Shown: positions 1 through 10,752 of the stretch, piece by piece
Numbering within the stretch: the first letter of the stretch is position 1
Layout: every line of letters starts with the position of its first letter
Origin: Alisma plantago-aquatica
Lineage: Eukaryota > Streptophyta > Magnoliopsida > Alismatales > Alismataceae
Assembly: GCA_963693085.1 (NCBI GenBank)
Contig: OY856411.1
Location: 112,349,267-112,413,266 of the forward strand
DNA: 64,000 nucleotides
Direction of reading: 5' to 3'
Translations under genes and position numbers: made by a program
The notes under the pieces: model-generated
What the model saw: only the letters and a program-made list of their open reading frames with translations
Databases searched by the model: none
Told to the model about the DNA's origin: nothing

Positions 1-654
1 AACATTGAAAGTCTTAAGGAAGAAAACCAAAATTGCCTTAAAGAGCTTGAAATGTTTAAAACTAAAAATGCTGAATTTAAGCTCCTTTTGATGTTCGTAG
101 AGATGAAAGAGATATCTATCTCAAAGAAATCCAAATGATTAAATATGAAAATGCTAGGTTACTTGGTCAAGTGAATGATCTATCTTCTAAACCCATATTG
201 CCTAGTGTTAATGTTGCTTCCATTTCTCATGAAAATGATTCATAATTAACTAAATCCTTACATCTTGAGGCTGATCTTGTTCATGCTAGGGATGACATAG
301 CTAGCTTATCTTCTACCATTATTTCTATAAATGATGATAACCATAGATTGAGAGAATCCCTATAGAAATTCCTCAAAGGGAAGAACTCCCTAAATGAAAT
401 CCTTGACCATTCTACCAAACAAAGTGGTACTAGTGGTTTGGGATTTATAGGGGGGGAACATCAAAGGGAAAGAGAAAATACAAAGGTAAGAAAATGAGCA
501 AGAAGACCTCTTTCTTTGTAGGAGAGTCTTCCATCACTAAGAATCCTATGGTTTGTTCTTATTGCAAATGTGATGATCATTACTTAACTTATTTTCCTTA
601 CAAGCCTAAGAGATGAAATGGGTCCCCAAGCTAACTCTGGATCCCAAAGTTTGA
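1..654 (+). pseudogene. Sire-1 gag, C-terminal part (Sirevirus copia, broken)
   Basis: This is the distal part of a copia gag polyprotein, which forms the virus-like particle and binds RNA. The first 470 bases encode an acidic, Asn/Lys/Glu-rich, probably coiled-coil stretch. It resembles the gag of Sire-3 at 60913-61608, including the shared block LSSTI followed by LRxSL. A zinc knuckle follows near 551-600: two Cys and the His are present (CSYCKCDDH), but the last Cys is replaced by Phe. The ending KLTLDPK at about 628-651 matches KLTPLDPK in Sire-3. In-frame stops near 244 and 363, and changes of frame before and after the zinc knuckle, make it non-functional. The N-terminus lies outside the window. 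Assignment to the Sirevirus lineage is by similarity to Sire-3, whose 3' LTR junction is typical. Confidence 0.8.
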
Positions 655-690
655 GTTAGGAACTGACATTCCCCTTTCTTGTAGGAAAAA

Positions 691-2499
691 GGAAGATGGA
701 TTGTTGATAGTAGCTACACTAAGCATATGACAGGTGATATAAGCCATTTCAACAACTTCACCAAAAAGAAAGGAGGTTTGGTCACCTTTGGGGACAACAA
801 GAAAGGTAAAATCAAAGGTGAGGGTGATGTAGGTGAATCCTTGTGCATCAAGAATGTTCTCTTTATGGATGGCCTACATCATAACTTAATTAGTGTTAGT
901 CAATTATGTGACAATGGTTACTTTGTGTTATTTACTTCCTTTGAATACTTGATTCTAGATTCCCTCACCTACCAAGTTATAAATAAGGGAACTAGAAGTG
1001 GTATTCTTTATGTTACTGTTCTTGACTCTATTAAGCATGTTGTTGGTAGATGTCTAGTAGTCAACTCGAATGATATTTCTCTTTGGCACCATTGGCTTGG
1101 TCATGTAAATATGCATCAGTTGAAGAAGTTGAGAGAAAAGGATTTGGTCAAGGGACTTCGAAAATTAGATTTTGAAAAGAATGAGGAATGACGACCTTGT
1201 ACCCAATGAAAGAAAACCAAGTCGTCCTTCAAATCCAAAGGAGTTCTTAGTACCAAGAGAGCTCTTGAGCTTCTTCACATTGATCTATTTGGACCAATGA
1301 AAACTCAATCGTTTCGTGGTTTCAAGTATTTCCTTGTTATTGTCGATGATTTCTCTAGATATACTTGGACCTTCTTTCTCGTTTCTAAAAGTGATACACT
1401 TGATGTTTTCTCAAGATTTTGTAAATGAGTTGAGAATGAAGCTTCTTGCCGCATTATTTCCATCTGTAGTGATCATAGGGGAGAATTTGAAAATGCAATT
1501 TTTGAACATTTTTGTCAAGAGTCTGGTTATGCACACGACTTCTCTTCACCTCGAACACCTCAACAAAATGGGATTGTAGAGAGGAAGAATAGGTCTTTAC
1601 AGGAGATGGCTAGGACCATGATTTTAGAGTATGATACTCCAAAGAAGTTTTGGGATGAAGTTGTTAGTACCTCATATTTTATGGAACTACTCAAACACTT
1701 TGGGATGGAGAATACCAAGACAATGGACACACCCATGTCAAACACTGCCAAACTTGACAAAGATGAATAAGGTGAGAAGGTAGATGAGAAGCTCTATAGA
1801 GGTATGATTGGAAGTTTACTTTACTTAACTTCTTCTAGACCTGATATAATGTTTAGTGTTAACTTGCGTCGTCACTTTCAATCAAATCCTAAGAAATCAC
1901 ATCTTATAGCTATTAAGAGGATTTTAAGGTACTTAGCTAAAATACAAAATTTTAGACTATGGTATCTCAAGTCAAGGGACTTTACTCTTACTGCATATAG
2001 TGATGCTGATTATGCAGGGTGCTTGATTGATAGAAAGTGCACAAGTGGAACTTGTTTCCTCCTAGGACCATGCTTGGTGTCTTGGTTCTCCAAGCAATAG
2101 AGCACAGTGGCATTATCAACCACCGAGGATGAATACATTACAACTGGGAGTTGTTGTGCCTTGGTCCTATGGATGAAGCAAATGCTACAAGACTTTAACA
2201 TTCATTTTGATGCTTCTCCTATCTACTGTGATAATACTAGTGAAATTAACTTGTCATACAATCCTATCTTGCATAGTAGATCTAAACATATAGAAGTTTT
2301 TCATCATTTTCTCCGTGATCACAGTGCCAAGATGGATATCTATATCACACATGTGGACACAAAAAATCAATTGGCAGATATTTTCACTAAACCTCTAGCT
2401 ATAGACCAATTTAACTTTATTAGATCAAAATTGCTTATAACTGCTTTGAATGAATCTGATATGCCTTCTATCTCGTTGTTTTCTATCCCATATGCTTAG
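691..2499 (+). pseudogene. Sire-1 pol remnant: protease, GAG-pre-integrase, integrase, RNase H (RT deleted)
   Basis: All recognisable pol pieces lie in one frame. Protease is at 691-800 with IVDSSYTKHMTGD; the usual DSG is DSS. The GAG-pre-integrase domain follows (LWHHWLGHVN at about 1081-1110). The integrase core keeps its acidic residues in context: HIDLFGP near 1279, SDHRGEFEN near 1471, and QQNGIVERKN near 1561. Near 1680 the sequence jumps into the tail of reverse transcriptase (DTPMS, then YRGMIGSLLYL), so the integrase C-terminus and RT catalytic core are missing, probably about 2 kb. RNase H follows with SDADYAG, a Glu in TEDEY, and YCDNTS. Stops at 1189, 1207, 1426, 1768 and 2098 interrupt an otherwise continuous frame. 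It cannot make a functional polyprotein. Confidence 0.92.
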
Positions 2500-2984
2500 T
2501 CTCTATTTTGATCATCTTTTCTTGTTAATATGCTAAAAATAATTGTTTTTCATGTTCATTTTTCCTTTTTTTTCTTTTTTTGGGTATTTTTTGCAAATGC
2601 ATGTTTTACTGCAAAATAGTACCCACTGATGAGTGATATGTGCCTAAGTATGTTTAAAATACATAATGGACTTGAAAAATAAATTCAATTAGTACTCTAA
2701 TGGCTAGAAACTAAGTTTTATATGTTTAGGTCAGGTTGACCATTAGTCGAGTTGCCAACTCGACCGATCGAAGGCCGAGAGCTTTTTAAAAGAGCCTATC
2801 GGTCGAGTTTCTGAGTTCACAAAACTCGACCAATGGCTGGGATGGAGAAAACTTAAGATAGGTTTGGCTGGCCATTCTCCCTCTCAACTAGAGAAAAGTC
2901 GACCGATCCAACCTCTAGCTCCCTCAAGCTCTCAGCGCTAGCCCCAAACTTCCTCTCCCTAGCCCTAGCTTGACCTATAGAAGA
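2500..2984 (+). repeat. Sire-1 3' non-coding region and truncated 3' LTR start
   Basis: This is AT-rich sequence downstream of RNase H. It carries two inverted repeats at 2742-2770 and 2798-2833 built on TCGGTCGAGTT/AACTCGACC, the motif found in the U3 of the Sire-3 LTR. I read the second half as U3 of the Sire-1 3' LTR. The exact LTR start and a clear polypurine tract are not visible. The LTR is interrupted by Gyp-1 and seems to resume at 13521. Confidence 0.55.
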
Positions 2985-5575
2985 ATACTTAATACATGAG
3001 AGAACTACTTGCAGAAGAAAAAAGAACATAAACTAAGAGTCCCATTTAGCTTTAGCATCCCCATGAAAGATTTGATTTGTTGAGCCAACATATTGAGTTG
3101 CAACATCATCATCATATGCAAAAGTTCCCTATAAAACACTTGCAATTGGTACACATTAGCACAATATATAAATATATTGTACTGAGTATGCCTACATGTC
3201 TTTAAATGCACCTCTGTTCATATCTTGGCAATAAGGATAAAAGTAAACTTGGTAATACTAAGAAAAATAATCAAAGCATATACTTGAACAACACATGTTT
3301 ATTAGCAAAAGAGAACACATGTTTTAGGAAGATTTTCCATTATATCATCCATGCATTTTCCACATGAGGGAATAATGCATCATCTCATCTACCAAAGAGT
3401 TTGAGATGTAAGGCCTTATGGTCTACTACCAAAGAGTTAGATCATTGTACAATGTGATCTGCTACCAAAGAGAATGATCACTTTCCAGCACTATGCTACC
3501 AAAGAGAATTAGTGCTTTCATATAATGGAACAAATATATTATGTTTTCAAGTGTTCAAGATTACATATAAGAAATTCAAGCAAGATATCATACAAGGATA
3601 ATTATTTCATTCAATATCATATGCCAAGTATATTACTATTCATACATCTCAAGCATAGTGTATATTAAGCTAAATAAGAGGTAATGGCATACCTACTACT
3701 CAGAAGTGGGGAGTCTAGAGATGCTCCTCACTGATACCTTGTCTTCCTAAAATTATAAGAGATTTGGTACTTATTAGATATATTGGAAAATTCATCCTTT
3801 AGTTCTAAAAGAATATAAAAGGCCCTTTTCTTGGTTAGAGTCATGAGAGTAGAGAATGAGTCATTGAGTACGGATTTGAGTCCACATTTGATAGTATCAT
3901 GTCAGAGTAGGATTTCTAAATCGATTTGGTGGTCTTTAGATCATGATGGATAATTATAATAATTTGGTAAGCCAAAAATAGGGAAAAAGAGTAGTAATTT
4001 GACTTTACTAATAATTGAGTCACATTAATTGGAAATGAACGTTCCATAACTGTCTAGGTACAAAAAGAGGCTATAACATGACTTTGGTGATTTAATCAAG
4101 ATTGAGTATTTTCTAAATAATTAAACAAGATAGAAACATATTTGCACATGATTACTTATACGAGTCACCTTTAGGGTCAACTGATATCATAATCATGATC
4201 CTCATATTTTTCTGATCTAAATAGAGTACTTTTTTGTATTTTTTTAGACACTCCTATTTATAACAAAATTTCCAAGATTAGGGCATTACTTGGTAATTAT
4301 TGAAAATCGATGATTAAATACACGAGAAGGGAAAAAGGTGGGCTGTTGGATGCTCAGATCCAACGGTCAGGGTTAAATCACGCAGTAGGAAATGAAGGAA
4401 GGGGCGACTGAGGTGGATTTACCGCACTGGCCCAACTGGACTTGGTGGGTCCCGCTTTCCCTTGGTCGCTGCATGACAGGTTGCCTAGCTCCAACTCTGG
4501 TGATCTCGAACGGCTGCTGCGTTGCTTCTTGCATGAGGACAAGGCTGAGATCACCTTCATGAGGGTGATCCAAGTTAGGGCAGCTCAGATCTAGGTCGTA
4601 GCTCCCCTTGAAGTAGTGCGCCACCGAGGAGGTCGGAGCAGTAGGTAGCTCTGCGACAGAGGAAGGAGTGCGTGGAGAGCGACAAGGGGTGTTGGGTTCC
4701 TTCAGGTGTCATTGAAGTAGCTGGAGGCACCAAGAAGCTGGGTGAGCGATCAATTCAGAGTAAGGAGGGGGGAGAGGGAGCTCATCCAGAACCTACTCCA
4801 TGGAGAAGCTAATCGGAGGTGTAGGCTAGCGGGTGGAGTTGTCAGAGGTCTGTTCAGTTGAATTGGAGGAAGATATGAACTAAAGAGGCCTCAGTAAGGC
4901 TCGTGAGGTGATTAAATAGGTGGGAGGAGGACCGAGCATAGGATTCTCAATTCATATTGGGCGTGCTAGAGAAGGGGGTCACCGACGTGGTTCGTGGGAG
5001 CAGTTTTAGATGCTTCTGGGGGTCGCACGAGGGGTTGGTATGTTCATGGAGATGAGGGCAAGGTAGTACCTCAGTTAGTTTCTCATGAGGTGGGATAGAG
5101 AGAGAGATTGTGTTCTGGCTTCAAGCCTCGTGGCTGTAGCCACAATCTATGAGTCAAACGGAGGTTGGGGATGACCCCATGGCCATCCGATCCTACCCGG
5201 ATCTGTGGACGCACCATCAGATTGTCAGGATGGCTCGGGGAGAGAGAGCCATGGATCACTGACCTCAGCTCTACATGACCAGGATTAAAAGGTTGTATCA
5301 TTGATTAAAACCATAGGTTTGATAATTCAAATCATAGTAATTTCAATTAAAACTATGTGCAAACTTGTAAAAATCATGGAAGGAGATAGGAACATCCGAT
5401 TGGCATGAAATTTAAAACATAAGTTCAGAATAGTACTACCTACATGTTGGCAAAGTTTGAGCTCAAGATTCCAACCTTTGATTGATAAATTAGTCTTTCT
5501 TTCAACTAGGATTTAGAGTTAAGGTAATATAAAGGAACAAGTACAAAAAGAGTATAGAAAAACTACTTTATCACA
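2985..5575 (-). repeat. Gyp-1 3' LTR (outer end truncated)
   Basis: It aligns along its whole length with 10930-13520. In a sample of about 240 bases I count roughly 15 differences. The inner boundary is TCACA at 5571-5575, which on the minus strand is the TGTGA start of an LTR next to a purine-rich tract. The outer end is missing: the matching bases at 10753-10930, with TGTCACATG, are absent here. A TATA-like TATTTAA on the minus strand lies near 4910. Short plus- and minus-strand ORFs within it are not coding. Confidence 0.88.
3381..3516 (-). repeat. Four-hairpin array with a constant loop, Gyp-1 3' LTR
   Basis: The core CTACCAAAGAG occurs four times, each flanked by a different inverted repeat. 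The clearest are CATCTCA (3381-3387)/TGAGATG (3402-3408), GTGATC (3454-3459)/GATCAC (3476-3481) and AGCACTA (3487-3493)/TAGTGCT (3510-3516). The second hairpin has one stem mismatch here but pairs fully in the other LTR. It lies in the R-U5 part of the LTR, so the sense transcript would carry it. Confidence 0.8.
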
Positions 5576-5592
5576 TCCTACTCACCTTAAAA
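5576..5592 (-). other. Gyp-1 polypurine tract (plus-strand primer)
   Basis: On the minus strand TTTTAAGGTGAGTAGGA ends directly at the LTR start TGTGATAAAG. This is the position and composition of the polypurine tract that primes plus-strand DNA synthesis. It is interrupted by pyrimidines compared with the usual AAGGGGGAG type. Confidence 0.7.
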
Positions 5593-5619
5593 GAAATTGT
5601 TTCCTAAAAATTAAACTTG

Positions 5620-5880
5620 CTAGAAGAGGTAAGGGAAACGTTGCTCCATATCCATCTACAATTCCCAAGTGGCATCATCTGCACCATGATGATTCCACTA
5701 CACCTTCACCATTTGGATCTGCTTTTTCTTGAGCTCTTTGATTCTGGAATTGAGAATCTTGGTAGGATGCTCCAGATAAGAGAGATTCTCCCGCAACTTA
5801 AGAGGCTTGTGATTCAGTACATGACTATCATCCTTCACATAATGCTTCATATTGGATACATGAAAAACATTGTGCATCAT
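5620..5880 (-). pseudogene. Gyp-1 pol C-terminus, chromodomain-like tail
   Basis: Minus-strand reading gives HNVFHVSNMKHYV, then KILNSRIKELKKKQIQMVKV, an in-frame TAG, and WNHHGADDATWEL, a second TAG and FPYLF with the terminal stop. The block HNVFHVS...VKV.W..H...ATWE is the integrase tail/chromodomain-like module of Tekay/Del chromoviruses, which targets integration to marked chromatin. It shares the frame of 5887-6231. The two internal TAG codons inactivate it. Confidence 0.82.
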
Positions 5881-5886
5881 ACTGTA

Positions 5887-7117
5887 CTATAGAGGAAGAG
5901 CGAGCCGATAAGCACATTCACCAATGTGCTCCAAAACCTCAAAGGGACCCACATATCTCAGACTAAGCTTCCCTTTGTTCTTGGTTATAGAATGGATGGG
6001 TCTGATCTTTAAGAAAGAATAATGACCTACCTCGAACTGCCTATCCGACCTGTGTGCATCTGCATATGATTTTTGATGATTCTGGGCCCATTTCAACGTT
6101 TGCTTGATTAAAGACACCTTATCAGCATAGAATTGCAACTCCTCAGACTTTAGCATATTCCTTTCTCTGACTTCATACCAATGGAGAGGGGATCTACATG
6201 GCCTACCATAGAGAGTTTCATAGGGTGGCATATCAATACTGGACTGATAGCTTTTATTGTAAGCGAACTCTACTAATGGAAGGTAGTAATCCCACGATCC
6301 TCCTCAATCCACAACACATGTTCTAAGAAGATCCTCCAAGATTTGAATAGTGTGTTCTGACTGACCATCCATTTGGGGATGAAATGCTATGCTGAAATTC
6401 AATTGTGTACCCAACTCATTTTGTACCTACTTCCATAGATGTGATATGAACTTCAGATCCCGATCTGAAACAATAGATACTGGCACTTCATGAAGCCATA
6501 CAATCTCCCTTATATACAACTTAGCAAGCTTAGGAACCTTGGCCATAGTCCACATAGGTAGGAAATGTATAGACTTGGTCAACTGGTCCACTATGACCCA
6601 TACCACATCATATCCCTTCCTGGTCCTGGGTAATCCCACCCCCAAATACATGGTGATATTTTCCCATTTCCATTCAGGGATGGGTAAAGGTTGAAATAGA
6701 CCACCTGGCCATTGATGTTCGGCCTTAACCTGCTGACAAATGAGACACTTAGAGATAAATTTTGTAATATAATTCTTCATACCTCTCCACCAAAAGTGTC
6801 TACAGATCCTTTTACATCTTAGTAGATCTAGGATGTATACAATACTTAGACCCATGTGCCTCTTGTAGAATCCACTTCTTAATCTCTGACTCTTCAAGTA
6901 CCCACATCCTGTGCTTATACCTTAGTCCACCATCCATACCAACAGATAGATGTGTCAGGGGTTTAGCCAAAAGAGCTGTCATCTCCTCCAAGCTAGGGCT
7001 GTTCTTTTGAGATGTTAGGAGTTCAGAAAGAAGACCAGGAATGATGTTGATATTTTCCAAAATAATAGTTCCATCTTTTGCTTGAAGTAACTTAGATGTT
7101 GAAGGCTCTAGACTCAT
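5887..7117 (-). pseudogene. Gyp-1 integrase (broken)
   Basis: The N-terminal zinc-finger region is split across a frame change near 6830-6890 (HGSKYCIHP, then CLICQQVKAEHQ). The core reads ITMYLGVGLPRTRKGYDVVW: the Asp expected after ITM is Tyr. SDRDLKF preserves the second Asp. The region with the catalytic Glu (about 6240-6420) is interrupted by stops or frame changes. The C-terminal part at 5887-6231 (PPYETLYGRPCRSPLHW, then GPFEVLEHIGECAYRL) is well preserved. Integrase would insert the cDNA into the genome; the lost Asp and frame breaks rule out activity. Confidence 0.88.
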
Positions 7118-7231
7118 TGATTCAGTAGCATGGATAGATGCACAAATTGACCTCTTATGACTAAGAGCATCAGCTACAACATTGGCCTTGCCTGGATGAT
7201 AAGCAATAGTGAAATCATAGTCTTTAAGATA

Positions 7232-8481
7232 TTACAACCATCTTCTTTGTCTAAGGTTGAGGTCTTTCTGAGTCAAGAGATATTTGAGACTTTTGTGAGT
7301 AGTGAATATATCAAAAGTAGCACCATATAGATAATGTCTCCAGATTTTGAGAGCATAGAAAATGGCAGCTAATTCCAAATCATGAGTTGGGTAATTGACC
7401 TCATTAGGTTTCAATTGTCTAGAGGCATAGGCAAAAAATTTACCGTCTTGCATTAGAACACAACCCAAACCCATTTTAGAAGCATAAGAAAATATTACAA
7501 AGCCATTATTACTAGAAGGTAGGGTCAAGACAGGAGCAGAAGTCAAACATGATTTCAATTCTTGGGAGCTAGATTCACATTCATAAGTCCAAATGAATTT
7601 GGCATCTTTTCTGGTTTGGTCATGGGTAGGATTATTTTACTGAAAATAAGGATAAATCGACGGTAGTATCCTGCTAGACCAAGGAAGCTACAAATTTCAG
7701 AGGCATTGGTAGGGGCTTTCCAATCAAGGATGGATAAGACTTTGGTGGGGTCAACTGAAATTTTCCCACCCATAACATGGACAAGAAACATGACTTGGTC
7801 AATCCAGAACTCACATTTGGATAATTTAGCATACAATTTCTGGGTTCTCAATACATCAAGTACTTTCTGGAGATGCTCACAATGTTGATCAATAGAGTTT
7901 GAATATATAATAATGTCATCAATGAAGACCACAACAAAGCTACCAAGAAAAGGATGGAAGACAATATTCATCAGATTCAAAAATACTCCAGGAGAATTGG
8001 TCAACCCAAAGGGCATCACCACAAATTCATAATGTCCATATCTAGTTCTGAATGTTGTCTTTGGAATGTCACAATCCTTCACTTGTAATTGATGATATTC
8101 AGATCTAAGGTCGATCTTAGAGAACACAGTGGCAGTACAAAGCTGGTCAAATAGGTCATCAATTCTTGGGAGAGGATATTTATTTTTGATGGTGGCTTGG
8201 TTGATCATGTGATAATCAATACACATTCACATTGACCCATCTTTCTTTTTAACAAAAAGGATAGGAGCACCCCAGGGAGATGTACTAGGACAGATGAAGC
8301 CTCTATCAATAAGTTCTTCTAATTGTTTCTTGAGCTCTGCAAGCTCGGTAGGTGCCATTCTATAAGGTGCCTTTGAGACTGGTGCAGTGACCGATGCTAA
8401 CTCAATTGAGAACTCAATCTCACGTACTGGAGGCAGCCCTAGAAGCTCCTCAGGAAATACATCTAGGTAATCTCTCACCAC
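7232..8481 (-). pseudogene. Gyp-1 reverse transcriptase and RNase H (broken)
   Basis: The RT starts in the conserved linker [12 protein letters not shown] (8481 downwards) and continues through [11 protein letters not shown]. An in-frame TGA at about 8227 stands where Arg precedes MCIDYH. Then come [26 protein letters not shown] and the catalytic FIDD box within [12 protein letters not shown] frame change near 7560 separates RT from RNase H (7232-7558: [20 protein letters not shown], then [20 protein letters not shown]). In RNase H the first catalytic Asp (usually YSDAS) is Tyr, and THKSL has lost the Asp of DHKSL. The domain order and motifs are typical of chromoviruses. Confidence 0.92.
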
Positions 8482-8666
8482 ATCAAGCTCTCTAAAGGTC
8501 TTACCTTGTAATCAGACACGGACACAACTGCAAGATAGGCTCTACATCCTTTGGCTATCAAGGTTTCGACTTTAAGAGAAGAGATAATCATATTTTGGTT
8601 TCTTTCCTTTCTCCCTGGTATTATCAAAGATTTAGAATTAGGTGCATAAATGATTACTTTCTTGGC

Positions 8667-8966
8667 TCAGAAATCAAGCATGGCATAGTTGGCAAAAAGC
8701 CAATCCATCCCCAAAATTAGGTCAAAATCCTCCATATCAAGAAGAATGAAATTAGAATGAAATTGATGACCACCATAACAAAAAGGCAAGATTTTGGTTT
8801 TCTGAAGATAGGTATAATTTTTTCCCTTGGGAGTTGTGACATCCAAGATATAATGTAGATCTTTTATCTCTAACTTGATCATGGAAGAAAGATTTCTGGA
8901 AATAAAGGTATGTGTTGATCCTGAATTGAATAGGGCCACAGTAGGATGATCTTGGAGACATATCAT
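8667..8966 (-). pseudogene. Gyp-1 aspartic protease (broken)
   Basis: The retropepsin motif reads ALFNSGSTHTFIS, where DSGSTH is usual: the catalytic Asp is Asn. FDLILGMDWL, the conserved second motif of gypsy proteases, is intact. The protease would cleave the gag-pol polyprotein. Its frame differs from that of the upstream gag and of the RT, so at least two frameshifts have occurred. Confidence 0.87.
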
Positions 8967-8973
8967 ACCTACA

Positions 8974-10252
8974 TTATGATTTTTTTAATATGAGATCATG
9001 GTTTATAAGGGTTTTCATATATATAAAGAAATTATTAACATTATTAACTTTAATCAGATGGTTTTCATTAGCCTTAGCTTCCTTTGCTTCAATTGCAAAT
9101 ACTCGGCCCTGACGATGTTCTAGCTGAGCCTGAGCTATAGGAGCAGTTGGTTGAATAGGTGGAGCTCCAGGCTGAGGTAATGGGGCAGGACAGTTCTGAT
9201 GTGCCCCTTCGACCAGATTTGGGCAATTGAATCTCATATGTCCTTCATTCTTGTAGTAGTAACACACTGGTTTCTCAAACTTGTTTTCCTGAGTGTACCC
9301 CTCCACAATTGCTGCATTGAAAGTGATTTGGTGGTGTTCCTCTGCTTGGCCCACTTTGGCCTCAGCCTCCTCTGTTTGGTCCTCCTCAGTTTGATTGAAC
9401 TCTATGGTGATTTTCTCCTCCTCTTCCCATGCCATGGCTATTAGGATTTTTCCTATCCTTCTCTTTCTCCTTGCCCTTAGTGACGGATGCATCAGTCATG
9501 CCTAGGTATCCCAAACTTGGCGCCTTGTTCTTCCATAAGGTTCTTTCTTGGGTAACAACATTGTTGATGGCAACTTCTAAGGTAGCGTGGGTGGAGGTGC
9601 AAAGGTAAACTTTCAGTTCTTGATTAAGGCCATCAATGAAGTGTTCAATCTTTTCATCTTCATCAAGGTGATGAGCATGACGCTCTAGGAGTCTAAAGAC
9701 CCTAACATAGTCTGCAACAGATAAGGTTCCTTGGGGGAGGTTTTTGAACTGTTTCTTCTTCTCCTTCCTAGAAGATATGGGCATGAAACGATTAGTAAAA
9801 ATCACCTTAAACTCCTCCCAACTTATAGGGGAATCTAGGAGTTCTCCTATATGGTAATAATTTTCCCACCCCAACTTTGCGGACCCCCTAAGTTGGTAGG
9901 TTGCGAAAGTGACCTTATCTTCCTCAACACATTTAAGGGTTCTAAAGGCATTTTTAACAGATAGGATCCATGCATCAAATTTATCTAGGACTTCACCTAA
10001 GTCTTCTCCATGAAAGGCTTCGGGTTTGAGTTTGAGGAAGTCACTAATGGTAGTTTCAGGATTGGTCCTAGATGAAGAGGCATTATTGTTAGTTTCCTTT
10101 AGGGCTAGGGCATGCATGCATTCCAACATCACCTTCTTTTGTTCCTCCCATTCACTTGTAACCATAGACTCATTACGGTTTGAGTTACATTCATCACCAG
10201 AGTCATCATTAGTTCTCTTTCTCTTGGATCTAGTTATTGGAGGCATCTGCAA
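8974..10252 (-). pseudogene. Gyp-1 gag (broken by frameshift)
   Basis: The start at 10252 (MQMPPITRSKRK) is the first ATG after a ~485-base leader from the PBS. The capsid domain includes FDAWILSVKNAF, then WEEFKVIFTNRFMP, and YVRVFRLLERHAHHL, the pattern of the plant retrotransposon gag family. A frame change between 9492 and 9386 separates it from the nucleocapsid part, which has a zinc knuckle CYYYKNEGHMRFNC whose second Cys is Tyr. Gag forms the particle and packages RNA. The N-terminal 288 codons are still open, making this the best preserved region of the element. Confidence 0.9.
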
Positions 10253-10738
10253 GTTTGTATAAAAGATAGTTTAGAGATTTATTTGAGGTAGATCATAGTG
10301 CAAAGAACAAAGATTTATTAATCATAAATATATGTTTTCCAATTTTTCATGTCTTTTAGTTGTTCCCATTTCTCTTAATCTACCCACATAATAGAGAGAG
10401 AGTATTTCATTGATCATAGTCGTGAGAGAGAAAGTAGATGAGAGGCCTAGTGTGTATCATATACTAAATAGGTGGCTGGGGTAGTCCTTAATTGAGTAAA
10501 GATGAGAATATATATTTCTCTAAGGTAAGGGTGCCCACTTTAACAATAATTGCGTTAGCCAGGCATATAATTTGTGGTGGGAACCCTACCACTGTGAAAA
10601 CGGATCCAGAGTGATTATGCCTGAACCTTCCACAAGTACCCTTGTAGACACCTCGACACTATAATGTTAAATATGGGTTACCTCAGGTCTAAATAAGGTT
10701 ACTAGTTATTTGATACACATATATTGCCCTATGTGCCT
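10253..10738 (-). other. Gyp-1 5' untranslated leader
   Basis: This is non-coding sequence between the gag start and the PBS. No ORF or RNA gene is recognised. It is expected to hold packaging signals by position only. Confidence 0.5.
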
Positions 10739-10750
10739 GCTCTGATACCA
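10739..10750 (-). other. Gyp-1 primer binding site
   Basis: GCTCTGATACCA is the complement of TGGTATCAGAGC, the usual plant PBS matching the 3' end of initiator tRNA-Met. It lies two bases inside the LTR boundary. Confidence 0.92.
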
Positions 10751-10752
10751 TT

